NCBI RefSeq assembly: GCF_002893095.1
Contig: NZ_PKQQ01000003.1
Coordinates: 434,001-498,000, forward strand
Direction: 5' to 3'
Length of the DNA: 64,000 nucleotides
Origin: Stenotrophomonas sp. VV52
GTDB taxonomy: Bacteria; Pseudomonadota; Gammaproteobacteria; Xanthomonadales; Xanthomonadaceae
The notes under the pieces are model-generated. The model saw nothing but the letters and a program-made list of their open reading frames with translations. It was not told where the DNA came from and searched no databases. This document shows, one piece after another, positions 10,451 through 18,546 of the stretch. Each line of letters begins with the position of its first letter. The first letter of the stretch is position 1. Position numbers and translations under genes: made by a program.

Positions 10451-13400
10451 TGGATCTGCCTCCACGATTGGCGACCGCACGGATAGGGGACGTAGACAAT
10501 GTCAGGACCGTTGGGGTAGCCCATGTAGCAGCCGGGGCCGCCCGGAGGTGAGGGAGCCGGTCCAGCGCCGCCACCACCACCACCACCACCACCGCCACCG
10601 CCACCACTCAGCGACGCCACCGGCACGCGCGGAAGCGCGAACGGGGTGTTGTTGAGCACGGGCGCGCTGCCGGTACTCCGGTTCTTGAGTCCGGCGGTCC
10701 CCACTGCGAAGCCCGTACCGCCCGGCGAGTTCAAGGTGGCACGGCCCAGCGCGCCCTCACCGGTCAACGGGGTCAGCGCAAAGAACCAGTTGATGCCCGT
10801 CGCGGCACAGCCACCCGACGTTGACGGTTGCGGCGCGTAGGTGGAGAGGCTGACGATACCGTTGGCCAGCGTCGGGTTGCTGACAACGCGTTCGCTGAGC
10901 CCGTCCTTGAGCGTACTGACCGGCAGGTCGATGTACCACCCGCGCGCGTTTGCGGGGGCGCCCGCAATGGCGGTGAGCGTCCGCGAGTCGCCGGAGGTAT
11001 TGACGGTCCGCCCCATCAGATTGGCGCGGGTCACGGTGCTGCTGGTCGGGCCAGCGTCGGTATCGTTCACGCCGTAGATAGTCTGCTTCGAGTTGTCGCG
11101 CACGTCTTCATTGAACGAGAAGCTGCCGGTACCGAAGTAGAGCATCAGGCCGCCATTGGGGCCGGTGCCGGTGGTGATGCCGCCGGTGATCGGCTGGCGC
11201 ACGGTCAGGCCCTTGTCGGTGGACGGCAGGCTGGTGAACAGCGGCCGGTCGGGCTTCGCCATGTCGCGCAGGTCGAACTTCCACACCGCGCCCTTCTGGT
11301 CGGTGCCGTACACGGTGTCGGAAATGCCGTCGCGTGAGCGCACCTTCTGGTCAGTGCCGCCCCAACGGTCGATCACCACGATGCTGCCCAGGCCGTTGGT
11401 GCCGGACGGGACGCCCGTGCCGGTCTCGACCGCGTCGATCATGGTTGCGCTGCCGTCGGCGACATCCACCACGAACAGCACCGCCTTGCCATTGGCGCTG
11501 TTGAAGCCGTTGCCGAAGATGGCCTTCCACTTGATATCGGTCCCTACCTTGACCGGCACGATCACGGGCTTGGACAACACGAAACCGATGTTGTTCCGCA
11601 CATCGACCGGCAGGTTGGTATCGAGGTCGCTGATCTCCCACTTCTTCGACGTCGCTGCGAACGTGGTGCCCGGGGTCACGTCCAGGCCGAACACGCCGCG
11701 ACCACCGGCACCGGAGGCGCCAACCAGGGTGGTCCGCCAGGCATTGCCATAGTAGGTGTCACCGACGGCAATCTGGCCGTCCACGAAGTAGCGGTGCTGG
11801 AACTTCTGCGAGGTCTTCTTTTCCGGCTCCGCGCGGAACAGCAGATTGGCCATGTTGCCGAGCGCGGTGTTGGGAATATAGGCAAACGCTTCGGTACCGC
11901 CACCGGCAACCGTGTCGCCCTTGGCATCCATGCCGCCGTTGAACGCGTGCAGCATGCCGTCGTTGGCGCCCACGTAGATCATGTAGTTGGCGGTGTCTGC
12001 CTTCTTCTTCAGGTACTCCGCGTAAGCCTTGCTCATCGTCGTGTCCGCCAGGCGGCGATACCCGTAGTCGTCCTTGGGCGAGCTGATGAACGGCGTGGAC
12101 GTGACGATGTCGCCGATCCGGGTGGTGCGGTCGCGCAGGATGCCGCCATTGCGCACTTCGCGGGTTGTGTCGCCCCGCAGGTAGCTCACGGCCATGGCGA
12201 TGTCGATCTTGCGATCGATCAACTCCTGGGTGGTGTTGCAGATCGACATGTCGGGATACTGCGTGGGCTTGTTGCAGATGTCGCCCAGGCTCACGTTGCC
12301 GGAAGTGAACTCCTGGGTCGCGCCATTCTTGGTGAAGAAGATCTTGCGGGACGCCGCGCTCTGCAGCTTCTCACTGGCTTCCCAGAACGGCGTCTGCACG
12401 ATCGAACGCGTGGTCGGATCCACCGACAGCTTGGTGGCCGTCAACTTGCCGAACCAGTCGGTGCCCTCGTTGGTGTACTCGTAGTACGGCGCGACCGTCA
12501 GCGAACCCGCGCCGATGCGCGCACCGCTGAAGCCGGTACCGCCCGACGGCGAGGAGCCGGCCGTCACCGCCGACAGCACGCGGCGCATGGCGTCGGTGAT
12601 TTCCGCCGGCGTGCGGGCATTGATGTACTCGCCGCGGGTATTGACCGCAGCGTGCCAGATGTCATCGACCGTACTGCGCGCGTCATTCTCCCACTGCGGC
12701 CAGTTGTTGTAGATCGCGGGGGTGGTGTAGGCGTTCTGCGGGTTGTCCGGATTGAACAGATTGCCACGCGCACCCAGGGTAACGCCGTAGAAGTTCAGGT
12801 GGAGATTGGTCTGGCAATCCAGCTGCTTGTCGGGATTTCCGCTCTTGCACGCCGCCGGCACCGGCACCTGGCCCGCGGTCAGGTCGGGACGCAGCGGCGG
12901 CAGGCCGTTGATGTTGTTGTAGTACTTGCTGACGATGTCGGCCATGGTGTCGAAGTAGCTGTCCGAAAACGGCGCCCCCATGGTCTGGTCGTTGTTGCCC
13001 ACGGTCTTGGTGCCGCCATTGCTGAAGCCGTCGGTAAACAGCATCACCGCATTCTTCTGGCAGACCTCCAGCACCGGCGCTGCATCATCGGTGCGGGTGA
13101 ACTGCTGGGTGGCCGAATACACCGCCTGGCGGTTGGGCGTACCGCCGCTGGCCGGCAGCGCAAGCATCTCGTCGAACAGCGCCTTGCGATCGGTGTCCAC
13201 GCTCATCTTGCGCATCGGCAGGCGCTTGGCGGCCGTGTCGTAGCTGCCGTTCTGGTTGATCCGGAAGTAGCCGACGCGCAGGTTGGCGACGTTCGACAGC
13301 GAACGCGTCATGCCGGCGATCATCGCGCGGTTGCGGTTGCCATAGTACGTAAACCAGTTGGCGAAGTTCTTTGAACCAGCGTCGCTGTCGCTGGCCGGGA

Positions 13401-14205
13401 GCGTGTACTTCCACATCGCACACCCGGTGCCGCACGCATCGCTCACCTGCACACGGGTCGCGCCGGCATAGGCGTTGGCCTCGCCTGGCAGCTGCGGGTA
13501 CGGGTCACTGGTGCCGTTTATCACTTTGACGAAGAAGGTCGCCGGCCAGTACTCGACCCGCGTGTCTGAAATGTTGTTGTTCCAGGTGCCAGCGTTGCGG
13601 TACGAGGTTCCGTTGATGTACGCACCCGCCTGGTACGTCATGCCACGCTGGATACGGAAGGTTTCGGTACCGTAATAATTGCTGGTCAGGTTGACGGTAG
13701 TGGTGGCCGCAGTCGGCTTGGGATCGATCCGCGCCTTCGACGGGATGGAGGGGGCGAAGGACACGTCCTTGTCATCCTTCCACGGTTCATACCTCACCGT
13801 CGGATTGAAATACGTAGGGTTGTACTGGGACGAGCGCGCGAAACCAAGCGAGTCGAACGGCGGCAGGCCGTAGTAGCTGCCGCTGATGCGGGGCCCCGGC
13901 ATCAGATAGAAGTAATCGCAGTTGCCCGATGTGTTCACCACGCCATTGGCGTCAAAGAAGCTCAGCCGACTGGTACTCCAGCAGCCCTCGCCGTCCTGGC
14001 CGGGGAACTGGGTCTGGAAGGTCATCGAGCCGGAGTCATCCACCGCCATGATGAAGGCCGGCGTGGTGTCGGCCGGAATGTTCAGCGGCTTCTGGGCCAG
14101 GATGCCCTGCCCCTGCGCGGCAATCAGGTTGTAGCCCACGAATGCCAGGCCGATCACTGCCACCGCCGAGCCGGCGGCCGTCCACTTGAATCTGCGCGTA
14201 GCCAT
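10447..14205 (-). CDS. pilY1: type IV pilus tip adhesin PilY1
   Basis: A 1252-residue PilY1. An N-terminal membrane segment (about residues 10-30) is followed by a von Willebrand A-like domain starting at FIMAVDDSGSM, whose DxSGSM forms a metal-binding MIDAS. The C-terminal half is a beta-propeller with repeated aspartate-rich and tryptophan-containing blades. PilY1 is known to sit at the pilus tip, promote extension and act in surface sensing. The tail carries 13 consecutive glycines coded by a GGT/GGC repeat, then a proline/glycine-rich cysteine-containing end. I chose the ATG at 14205, 12 bases after pilX. The gene overlaps pilE by four bases. Confidence 0.93.
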   Translation of the reverse strand: MATRRFKWTAAGSAVAVIGLAFVGYNLIAAQGQGILAQKPLNIPADTTPAFIMAVDDSGSMTFQTQFPGQDGEGCWSTSRLSFFDANGVVNTSGNCDYFYLMPGPRISGSYYGLPPFDSLGFARSSQYNPTYFNPTVRYEPWKDDKDVSFAPSIPSKARIDPKPTAATTTVNLTSNYYGTETFRIQRGMTYQAGAYINGTSYRNAGTWNNNISDTRVEYWPATFFVKVINGTSDPYPQLPGEANAYAGATRVQVSDACGTGCAMWKYTLPASDSDAGSKNFANWFTYYGNRNRAMIAGMTRSLSNVANLRVGYFRINQNGSYDTAAKRLPMRKMSVDTDRKALFDEMLALPASGGTPNRQAVYSATQQFTRTDDAAPVLEVCQKNAVMLFTDGFSNGGTKTVGNNDQTMGAPFSDSYFDTMADIVSKYYNNINGLPPLRPDLTAGQVPVPAACKSGNPDKQLDCQTNLHLNFYGVTLGARGNLFNPDNPQNAYTTPAIYNNWPQWENDARSTVDDIWHAAVNTRGEYINARTPAEITDAMRRVLSAVTAGSSPSGGTGFSGARIGAGSLTVAPYYEYTNEGTDWFGKLTATKLSVDPTTRSIVQTPFWEASEKLQSAASRKIFFTKNGATQEFTSGNVSLGDICNKPTQYPDMSICNTTQELIDRKIDIAMAVSYLRGDTTREVRNGGILRDRTTRIGDIVTSTPFISSPKDDYGYRRLADTTMSKAYAEYLKKKADTANYMIYVGANDGMLHAFNGGMDAKGDTVAGGGTEAFAYIPNTALGNMANLLFRAEPEKKTSQKFQHRYFVDGQIAVGDTYYGNAWRTTLVGASGAGGRGVFGLDVTPGTTFAATSKKWEISDLDTNLPVDVRNNIGFVLSKPVIVPVKVGTDIKWKAIFGNGFNSANGKAVLFVVDVADGSATMIDAVETGTGVPSGTNGLGSIVVIDRWGGTDQKVRSRDGISDTVYGTDQKGAVWKFDLRDMAKPDRPLFTSLPSTDKGLTVRQPITGGITTGTGPNGGLMLYFGTGSFSFNEDVRDNSKQTIYGVNDTDAGPTSSTVTRANLMGRTVNTSGDSRTLTAIAGAPANARGWYIDLPVSTLKDGLSERVVSNPTLANGIVSLSTYAPQPSTSGGCAATGINWFFALTPLTGEGALGRATLNSPGGTGFAVGTAGLKNRSTGSAPVLNNTPFALPRVPVASLSGGGGGGGGGGGGGAGPAPSPPGGPGCYMGYPNGPDIVYVPYPCGRQSWRQIQ
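10567..10605 (-). repeat. poly-glycine trinucleotide repeat in pilY1
   Basis: Thirteen consecutive GGT/GGC codons, seven of them an uninterrupted GGT run, encode a glycine linker between the propeller and the last 45 or so residues of PilY1. Slippage would change linker length without shifting the frame. Confidence 0.9.
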
Positions 14206-14216
14206 GGCCACGGTCC

Positions 14217-14741
14217 TCAGAGCTTGAAAATGGTGTCGATGACGGAGCGCGACGTCGGATTTGCCGGGTCGTCGGCCGCATACGCGGTAATCTGGAAGGT
14301 GGCCGTCGCCTGGTCGATCGGCAGCCCCTGGTCCTGCGAATTGCTGCCCGGGCCACCGCACTGGTCGATCTGGCGTACCCGTACCTTGGGCGCAGCCTCA
14401 TTGTTCTTGGCCAGATCCCTGCCCCACTGGACCGGATCGAACCCGTCTTCGCAGTTCTGGGTGATGCTGGTGACGTCGACCAGGCTGCCGTTGGCCGGCG
14501 TCTCCCGGTCGGTGATCGCTTCCACGGCGTCCTCCGCGTTGCGCACGGCGCCTTCGGTGTTCTGGAAGGAACGGCTGGCGGCGCGGTAGTTGGAGGCCAT
14601 CTTTTCCTGCATGCCGGCGACCTGGATGCCGGCGATGCCGATCAGCGCGAGCAGCAGCAGCATGATCAGCGCGACGTACAGCACGGCGCCCCGCTGGTGG
14701 CGGACGGGCGGGAAGGCACGGGGATGCGGCGAGCGGTTCAT
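14217..14741 (-). CDS. pilX: type IV pilus assembly protein PilX
   Basis: A 174-residue minor pilin of the PilX_N family. The N-terminus HQRGAVLYVALIMLLLL has the class leader and helix, but tyrosine rather than glutamate lies at +5 after the glycine. Absence of this glutamate is characteristic of PilX/GspK-like tip pilins that start fibre assembly. It lies between pilW (two-base gap) and pilY1 (12-base gap) in the canonical order, so it should act in the PilVWX-PilY1 priming complex. Confidence 0.9.
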   Translation of the reverse strand: MNRSPHPRAFPPVRHQRGAVLYVALIMLLLLALIGIAGIQVAGMQEKMASNYRAASRSFQNTEGAVRNAEDAVEAITDRETPANGSLVDVTSITQNCEDGFDPVQWGRDLAKNNEAAPKVRVRQIDQCGGPGSNSQDQGLPIDQATATFQITAYAADDPANPTSRSVIDTIFKL

Positions 14742-14743
14742 GG

Positions 14744-15886
14744 TCAGTTCCCGAACAGGCGATTGCGCAGGGCGATGCTCACTTCATAGGCGGTGCGATA
14801 ACGCCCATCGGTGACGGCATCCTGGTTGTAGGTCATGCCCAGCACGCCGAGCCGGGCGGCGGCGTCCGTCGGCTTGGCGTTGCCGGTCCGGTCGGAGCTG
14901 CGCGCAACGAGGCCTACCTGGACCAGGCCCACCCGCCGCCATTCGCCAGCACCGGCGGCATTGGTGTCGACCGATACCCCGGAGGCCACCTTCTGCGAGG
15001 TGATGTTGCCGACCGGGGGGGTCGCGCCGGTAATGTCGAGCGTGTTATCCAGCCCGTACATCAGCTGCAGGTTCTCGATGCCTTCGACCAGCTCTTCGTT
15101 GATCGTATACAGGCCGGCCGAATTGGCGCGCGCACGGCGCAGGCCGGGGCCGTTGGTACCGTCGCCGATGTAGTAGACCATCGACTCCGCGCGGTACACC
15201 ACGGTCGGCTCGGGCTGCGGTGCATAGCGCGTGAGGTCCACGGTACCGGCGGTGAGCTTGTTGGCGGCCAGCGTCCCTGCGAACACATCCACGTATTCGC
15301 AGTTGGCGATGCCGAACATGGTCGGCGTCGCGATTCCGTTTTCCGTGAGGCGCTTCCAGCGATCGTTGTCCGCAGCGAGCGTCAGCTCCTGGGCATTGAT
15401 GGCGGTCACCGGGACGCCTTCCGGCGCCAGGAAACGCAGCACCAGGACGTCGCTGCCGGCCACCGGCTTCGGGTTGAGGTTGCTGATCGACGCGGGCAGG
15501 CCCGTCGGCAGGCTGCCGCCGCCCACGTTGAGCGTATCGGTTGGCGCGGTACCGGGCGCTTCATAACCCTGGATGGCTACGCTGAAGTCCAGCGGACTGC
15601 CAGCGCCGGTTGCAGCCACAAAGTTGTTGCGGGGCAGGCCCGTTTCCTTGATGAAGTGCGCCTGGTCATTCACGCATCCCATGTGCCCGGCCATGCGGAT
15701 GTCGCGCTCGAGGAAATCCAGCGCGAAACGGCCGTTCTCCTGCGCGCGGGCCACGCCTTCGGAAAGCCGCGATGCCTGGCTGGAGGCAAGGAAGACCTGG
15801 GTGACGCCCAGCATCAGGATCAGGCCGATGACCAGGGAGACCATCAGTTCGATAAGGGACAGGCCGGCCTGGCGGCTGCGGATCAT
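14744..15886 (-). CDS. pilW: type IV pilus assembly protein PilW
   Basis: A minor pilin of 380 residues. The leader MIRSRQAG is followed by LSLIELMVSLVIGLILMLG, with glutamate at +5, and then a large beta-rich domain, as expected for the biggest of the minor pilins. I chose the ATG at 15886, preceded by AGAGG seven bases upstream. An ATG at 15901 overlaps the pilV stop as ATGA but has no clear ribosome site. It forms part of the tip-priming complex with PilV, PilX and PilY1. Confidence 0.88.
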   Translation of the reverse strand: MIRSRQAGLSLIELMVSLVIGLILMLGVTQVFLASSQASRLSEGVARAQENGRFALDFLERDIRMAGHMGCVNDQAHFIKETGLPRNNFVAATGAGSPLDFSVAIQGYEAPGTAPTDTLNVGGGSLPTGLPASISNLNPKPVAGSDVLVLRFLAPEGVPVTAINAQELTLAADNDRWKRLTENGIATPTMFGIANCEYVDVFAGTLAANKLTAGTVDLTRYAPQPEPTVVYRAESMVYYIGDGTNGPGLRRARANSAGLYTINEELVEGIENLQLMYGLDNTLDITGATPPVGNITSQKVASGVSVDTNAAGAGEWRRVGLVQVGLVARSSDRTGNAKPTDAAARLGVLGMTYNQDAVTDGRYRTAYEVSIALRNRLFGN

Positions 15887-15897
15887 GAGCGGACCTC

Positions 15898-16374
15898 TCA
15901 TAGCTGGGTCACGATTTCGAAGGTGGTCGCTGCATCCGGCGCGGTCCTGCTCCAACGCTCATCGGCCCAGCTGACCCGGACCGTCGCCACGCCTGCGGAC
16001 ACGGTCACATTCGCCGAGGCGTTGTTGCCCAGGGCCTTGACTACCTGGCATTGCCAGCGGGCGATGTTCTGCTCCACCGTGACGTCGTTGATCGGACGCG
16101 CGCACACCCCGGCGGCGGTCTTGGTCCCCGCCGCGAAGGTGGCATTGCTGTACCACTCCGACGCATGCCGGTTGCTGCGCATCTGTTCGGTCAGGTCGTA
16201 GGCGAGGTTGGTGGCCTGGGTGCGGTAGTTGGCACTCTGGACATAGCGGACGTTCATGGTCTGCAGCAGCGCGAAGCCGAGCAGGCCGAACGCCAGCACC
16301 ACCACGGCGACCAGCACTTCAAGCAGGCTGAAGCCGCGCTGGCGGCCCCGCGGACGATAGGGGTTACGGATCAT
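15898..16374 (-). CDS. pilV: type IV pilus modification protein PilV
   Basis: A 158-residue minor pilin. The leader ends GRQRG^FSLLE, with glutamate at +5, followed by VLVAVVVLAFGLLGFALLQ, the typical PilV helix. The ATG at 16374 overlaps the upstream fimU stop as ATGA, which supports this start over the longer open frame. With PilW, PilX and PilY1 it forms the tip complex that nucleates pilus assembly. Confidence 0.9.
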   Translation of the reverse strand: MIRNPYRPRGRQRGFSLLEVLVAVVVLAFGLLGFALLQTMNVRYVQSANYRTQATNLAYDLTEQMRSNRHASEWYSNATFAAGTKTAAGVCARPINDVTVEQNIARWQCQVVKALGNNASANVTVSAGVATVRVSWADERWSRTAPDAATTFEIVTQL

Positions 16375-16886
16375 TTGCAGACTCCCTTCACGGTCGTGAC
16401 CTGGCCGGAGGCGTTGATGGTCATCGTGCTCTGCAGCGGCTGGTTGTCGCATTTCTGCGGACGCAGGGTCACTTCCTGATCGGTGCCGTTGCGGCGACGC
16501 CCCCGGCCGTCGAAGGCGATCAGGGCGTTGGTAGGACCCGCGACGATCAGCGCACTGTTGACTGCGGTGTAGCGCAGCACGGTTTCGGCGTTGCTGAAGG
16601 CGCCGTCTCCATTGCTATCGCTGAAAGCGAGCATGCCCTGGTCCCATTTGCCGTCACAACTGGTGCCGGTGCTGCTGCCGCAGACCGCGCCGCCCTGGTT
16701 GTTGCGGATCGCGTCGCTGCGGGCGAGGTTCACCAGGCCGATCACCTGGTTATGGGTGGTGGCGAGTCGGTTCGAACGGATCAGGCTCTGGAAGTTCGGA
16801 AAGGCGATCGCAGCGAGGATGGCCACCACGGACACGGTGACGATCAGTTCGATGAGTGTGAAGCCTTTGGACCGGCGTAAAGACAT
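16371..16886 (-). CDS. fimU: GspH/FimT family minor pilin FimU
   Basis: A 171-residue pilin that heads the minor-pilin operon. The leader MSLRRSKG is followed by FTLIELIVTVSVVAILAAIAF, with glutamate at +5, and a GspH/FimT globular domain containing paired cysteines. The ATG at 16886 has a good ribosome site (GGGAG). Its position first in fimU-pilV-pilW-pilX-pilY1-pilE matches Pseudomonas FimU, which couples the priming complex to the major pilin. FimT would be an equally acceptable name. Confidence 0.87.
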   Translation of the reverse strand: MSLRRSKGFTLIELIVTVSVVAILAAIAFPNFQSLIRSNRLATTHNQVIGLVNLARSDAIRNNQGGAVCGSSTGTSCDGKWDQGMLAFSDSNGDGAFSNAETVLRYTAVNSALIVAGPTNALIAFDGRGRRRNGTDQEVTLRPQKCDNQPLQSTMTINASGQVTTVKGVCK

Positions 16887-17013
16887 GGGACGCTCCCCAG
16901 CGTGATGACAGGACAATGAACGCCCCGCCGCCCAGCGGCAAGCGCCGGAGGGACGAACGGTCGCCCAAGGGCGACGGGCGTCAAACCGTTGACACCCGTA
17001 CGGTGAGCGGGCC

Positions 17014-17034
17014 GGGCGGACTCCCCGTCCGCCC
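17014..17034 (-). terminator. stem-loop after ppnN
   Basis: A perfect eight-base stem (GGGCGGAC with GTCCGCCC) and five-base loop lie 13 bases after the ppnN stop. No T run follows, so it may only stabilise the 3' end. Confidence 0.4.
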
Positions 17035-17046
17035 TGCCCTTTCAGC

Positions 17047-18441
17047 TCAGGCCAGCACCCGGTAGCAGGGCTGGTATTCGCCGGAGATCTTCATCCGGCG
17101 CTGCTCGACGAAGGCGCGCAGCAGTTCGTCCAGGGCCTGCATCATGTCGGCGTCGCCGTGGATCTCGAACGGGCCGAACTGCTCGATGCGGCGCATGCCG
17201 TCTTCCTTCACGTTGCCGGCGACGATGCCGGAGAACGCGCGGCGCAGGTCGGCCGCCAGCGCATGCGGCGGGCGCCCGTGGTGCAGGTCGAGCGCGGCCA
17301 TGGCTTCATGGGTCGGCACGAACGGCTGCTGGTACTCCCACGGAATCTCGATGGACCAGTTGAAGAAGAACGAATCCTTCTGCGCCAGGCGGTGCTCGCG
17401 CACGCGCTTGATCCCCGCCGACATCTGCCGCGCCACCGCCACCGGGTCGCCGATGATGATCTGGTAGCGCTCGGCGGCGGCATCGCCCAGGGTCAGGCGG
17501 ATGAAGCGGTCGATCTGCTCGAAGTACGGCGCGGCGACGGTCGGGCCGGTCAGGATCAGCGGGAACGGCAGGTCCTTGTTTTCCTCGCGCAGCAGGATGC
17601 CGAGCAGGTACAGGATCTCTTCGGCGGTGCCGACGCCACCGGCGAACACGATGATGCCGTGGCCGATGCGCACGAACGCTTCGAGACGCTTCTCGATGTC
17701 CGGCATGATCACCAGGTGGTTCACGATCGGGTTCGGCGACTCGGCGGCGATGATGCCCGGCTCGGTCAGGCCGATATAGCGCGTGGTGTGCTTGCGCTGC
17801 TTGGCATGGGCGATGGTGGCGCCCTTCATCGGGCCCTTCATCGCACCCGGGCCGCAGCCGGTGCAGATGTCCAGCCCGCGCAGGCCCAGCTCGTAGCCGA
17901 CCTGCTTGGTGTACAGGTACTCGTCGCGGCCGATCGAGTGGCCGCCCCAGCAGACCACCAGGTTCGGGTCGCCCGGATTGAGGATGCGCGCGTTGCGCAG
18001 CAGCCCGAACACCGCGTTGGTGATGCCCTCGGACGATTCCAGCTCGGCCGCATAGGCCGGGCCCATCTCGATGGCCATGTAGGCCAGGTCGCGCACCACC
18101 GCGAACAGCAGCTCGGCCACGCCGCGGATGATCTCGCCGTCCACGAAGGCCATGGCCGGCGCGTTGACCAGATCGATGCGGACGCCGCGGTCCTGCTGGG
18201 CGACCTGGATGTCGAAGTCGGGGTACAGATCGCGCGCCGCGCGCGGATCGTCGGAGGCACTGCCGCTGGTCAGCACTGCCAGGGCACAGCGCCGCAGCAG
18301 CTCGTGCATGCCGCCGCCGGAGGCGTCGCGCAGGCGCGCCACTTCGGCACGGGAAAGCACGTCCAGTCCACCGCGCGGGTAGATCCGCGCGTCCTGCACC
18401 GGTAGCGCGCGCGCCGGCTTTTCAATGATGGTCATTTCCAT
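17047..18441 (-). CDS. ppnN: LOG family protein, pyrimidine/purine-5'-nucleotide nucleosidase
   Basis: A 464-residue protein matching PpnN (YgdH), which cleaves nucleoside 5'-monophosphates to base and ribose 5-phosphate and is a (p)ppGpp target in E. coli. The lysine-decarboxylase-like (LOG) Rossmann domain shows DICTGCGPGAMKG and the nucleotide motif FAGGVGTAEEIL in the middle of the protein, flanked by the DUF4478 and DUF3412 domains of the long PpnN subfamily. I took the ATG at 18441, preceded by AGAGGAA. The gene stands alone between the pilin operon and the TonB receptor. Confidence 0.88.
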   Translation of the reverse strand: MEMTIIEKPARALPVQDARIYPRGGLDVLSRAEVARLRDASGGGMHELLRRCALAVLTSGSASDDPRAARDLYPDFDIQVAQQDRGVRIDLVNAPAMAFVDGEIIRGVAELLFAVVRDLAYMAIEMGPAYAAELESSEGITNAVFGLLRNARILNPGDPNLVVCWGGHSIGRDEYLYTKQVGYELGLRGLDICTGCGPGAMKGPMKGATIAHAKQRKHTTRYIGLTEPGIIAAESPNPIVNHLVIMPDIEKRLEAFVRIGHGIIVFAGGVGTAEEILYLLGILLREENKDLPFPLILTGPTVAAPYFEQIDRFIRLTLGDAAAERYQIIIGDPVAVARQMSAGIKRVREHRLAQKDSFFFNWSIEIPWEYQQPFVPTHEAMAALDLHHGRPPHALAADLRRAFSGIVAGNVKEDGMRRIEQFGPFEIHGDADMMQALDELLRAFVEQRRMKISGEYQPCYRVLA

Positions 18442-18493
18442 TCTTTTCGCTTCCTCTAAGGTTGCCAACTTTACTGCTGCCCCCTTTAAAAGC

Positions 18494-18519
18494 AAAACGG
18501 CCGGGTTTCCCCGGCCGTT
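18494..18519 (-). terminator. rho-independent terminator of the TonB receptor gene
   Basis: A ten-base perfect stem (AACGGCCGGG/CCCGGCCGTT) capped by a GAAA tetraloop is followed on the minus strand by TTGCTTTT. It lies 27 bases after the receptor stop codon. Confidence 0.85.
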
Positions 18520-18546
18520 CATTTACTGCTTTACCCGCTCAGTTCA

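Noticed and set aside
10567-10605. CRISPR or other repeat array
   Set aside because: It is a codon-length repeat inside pilY1 with no spacers.
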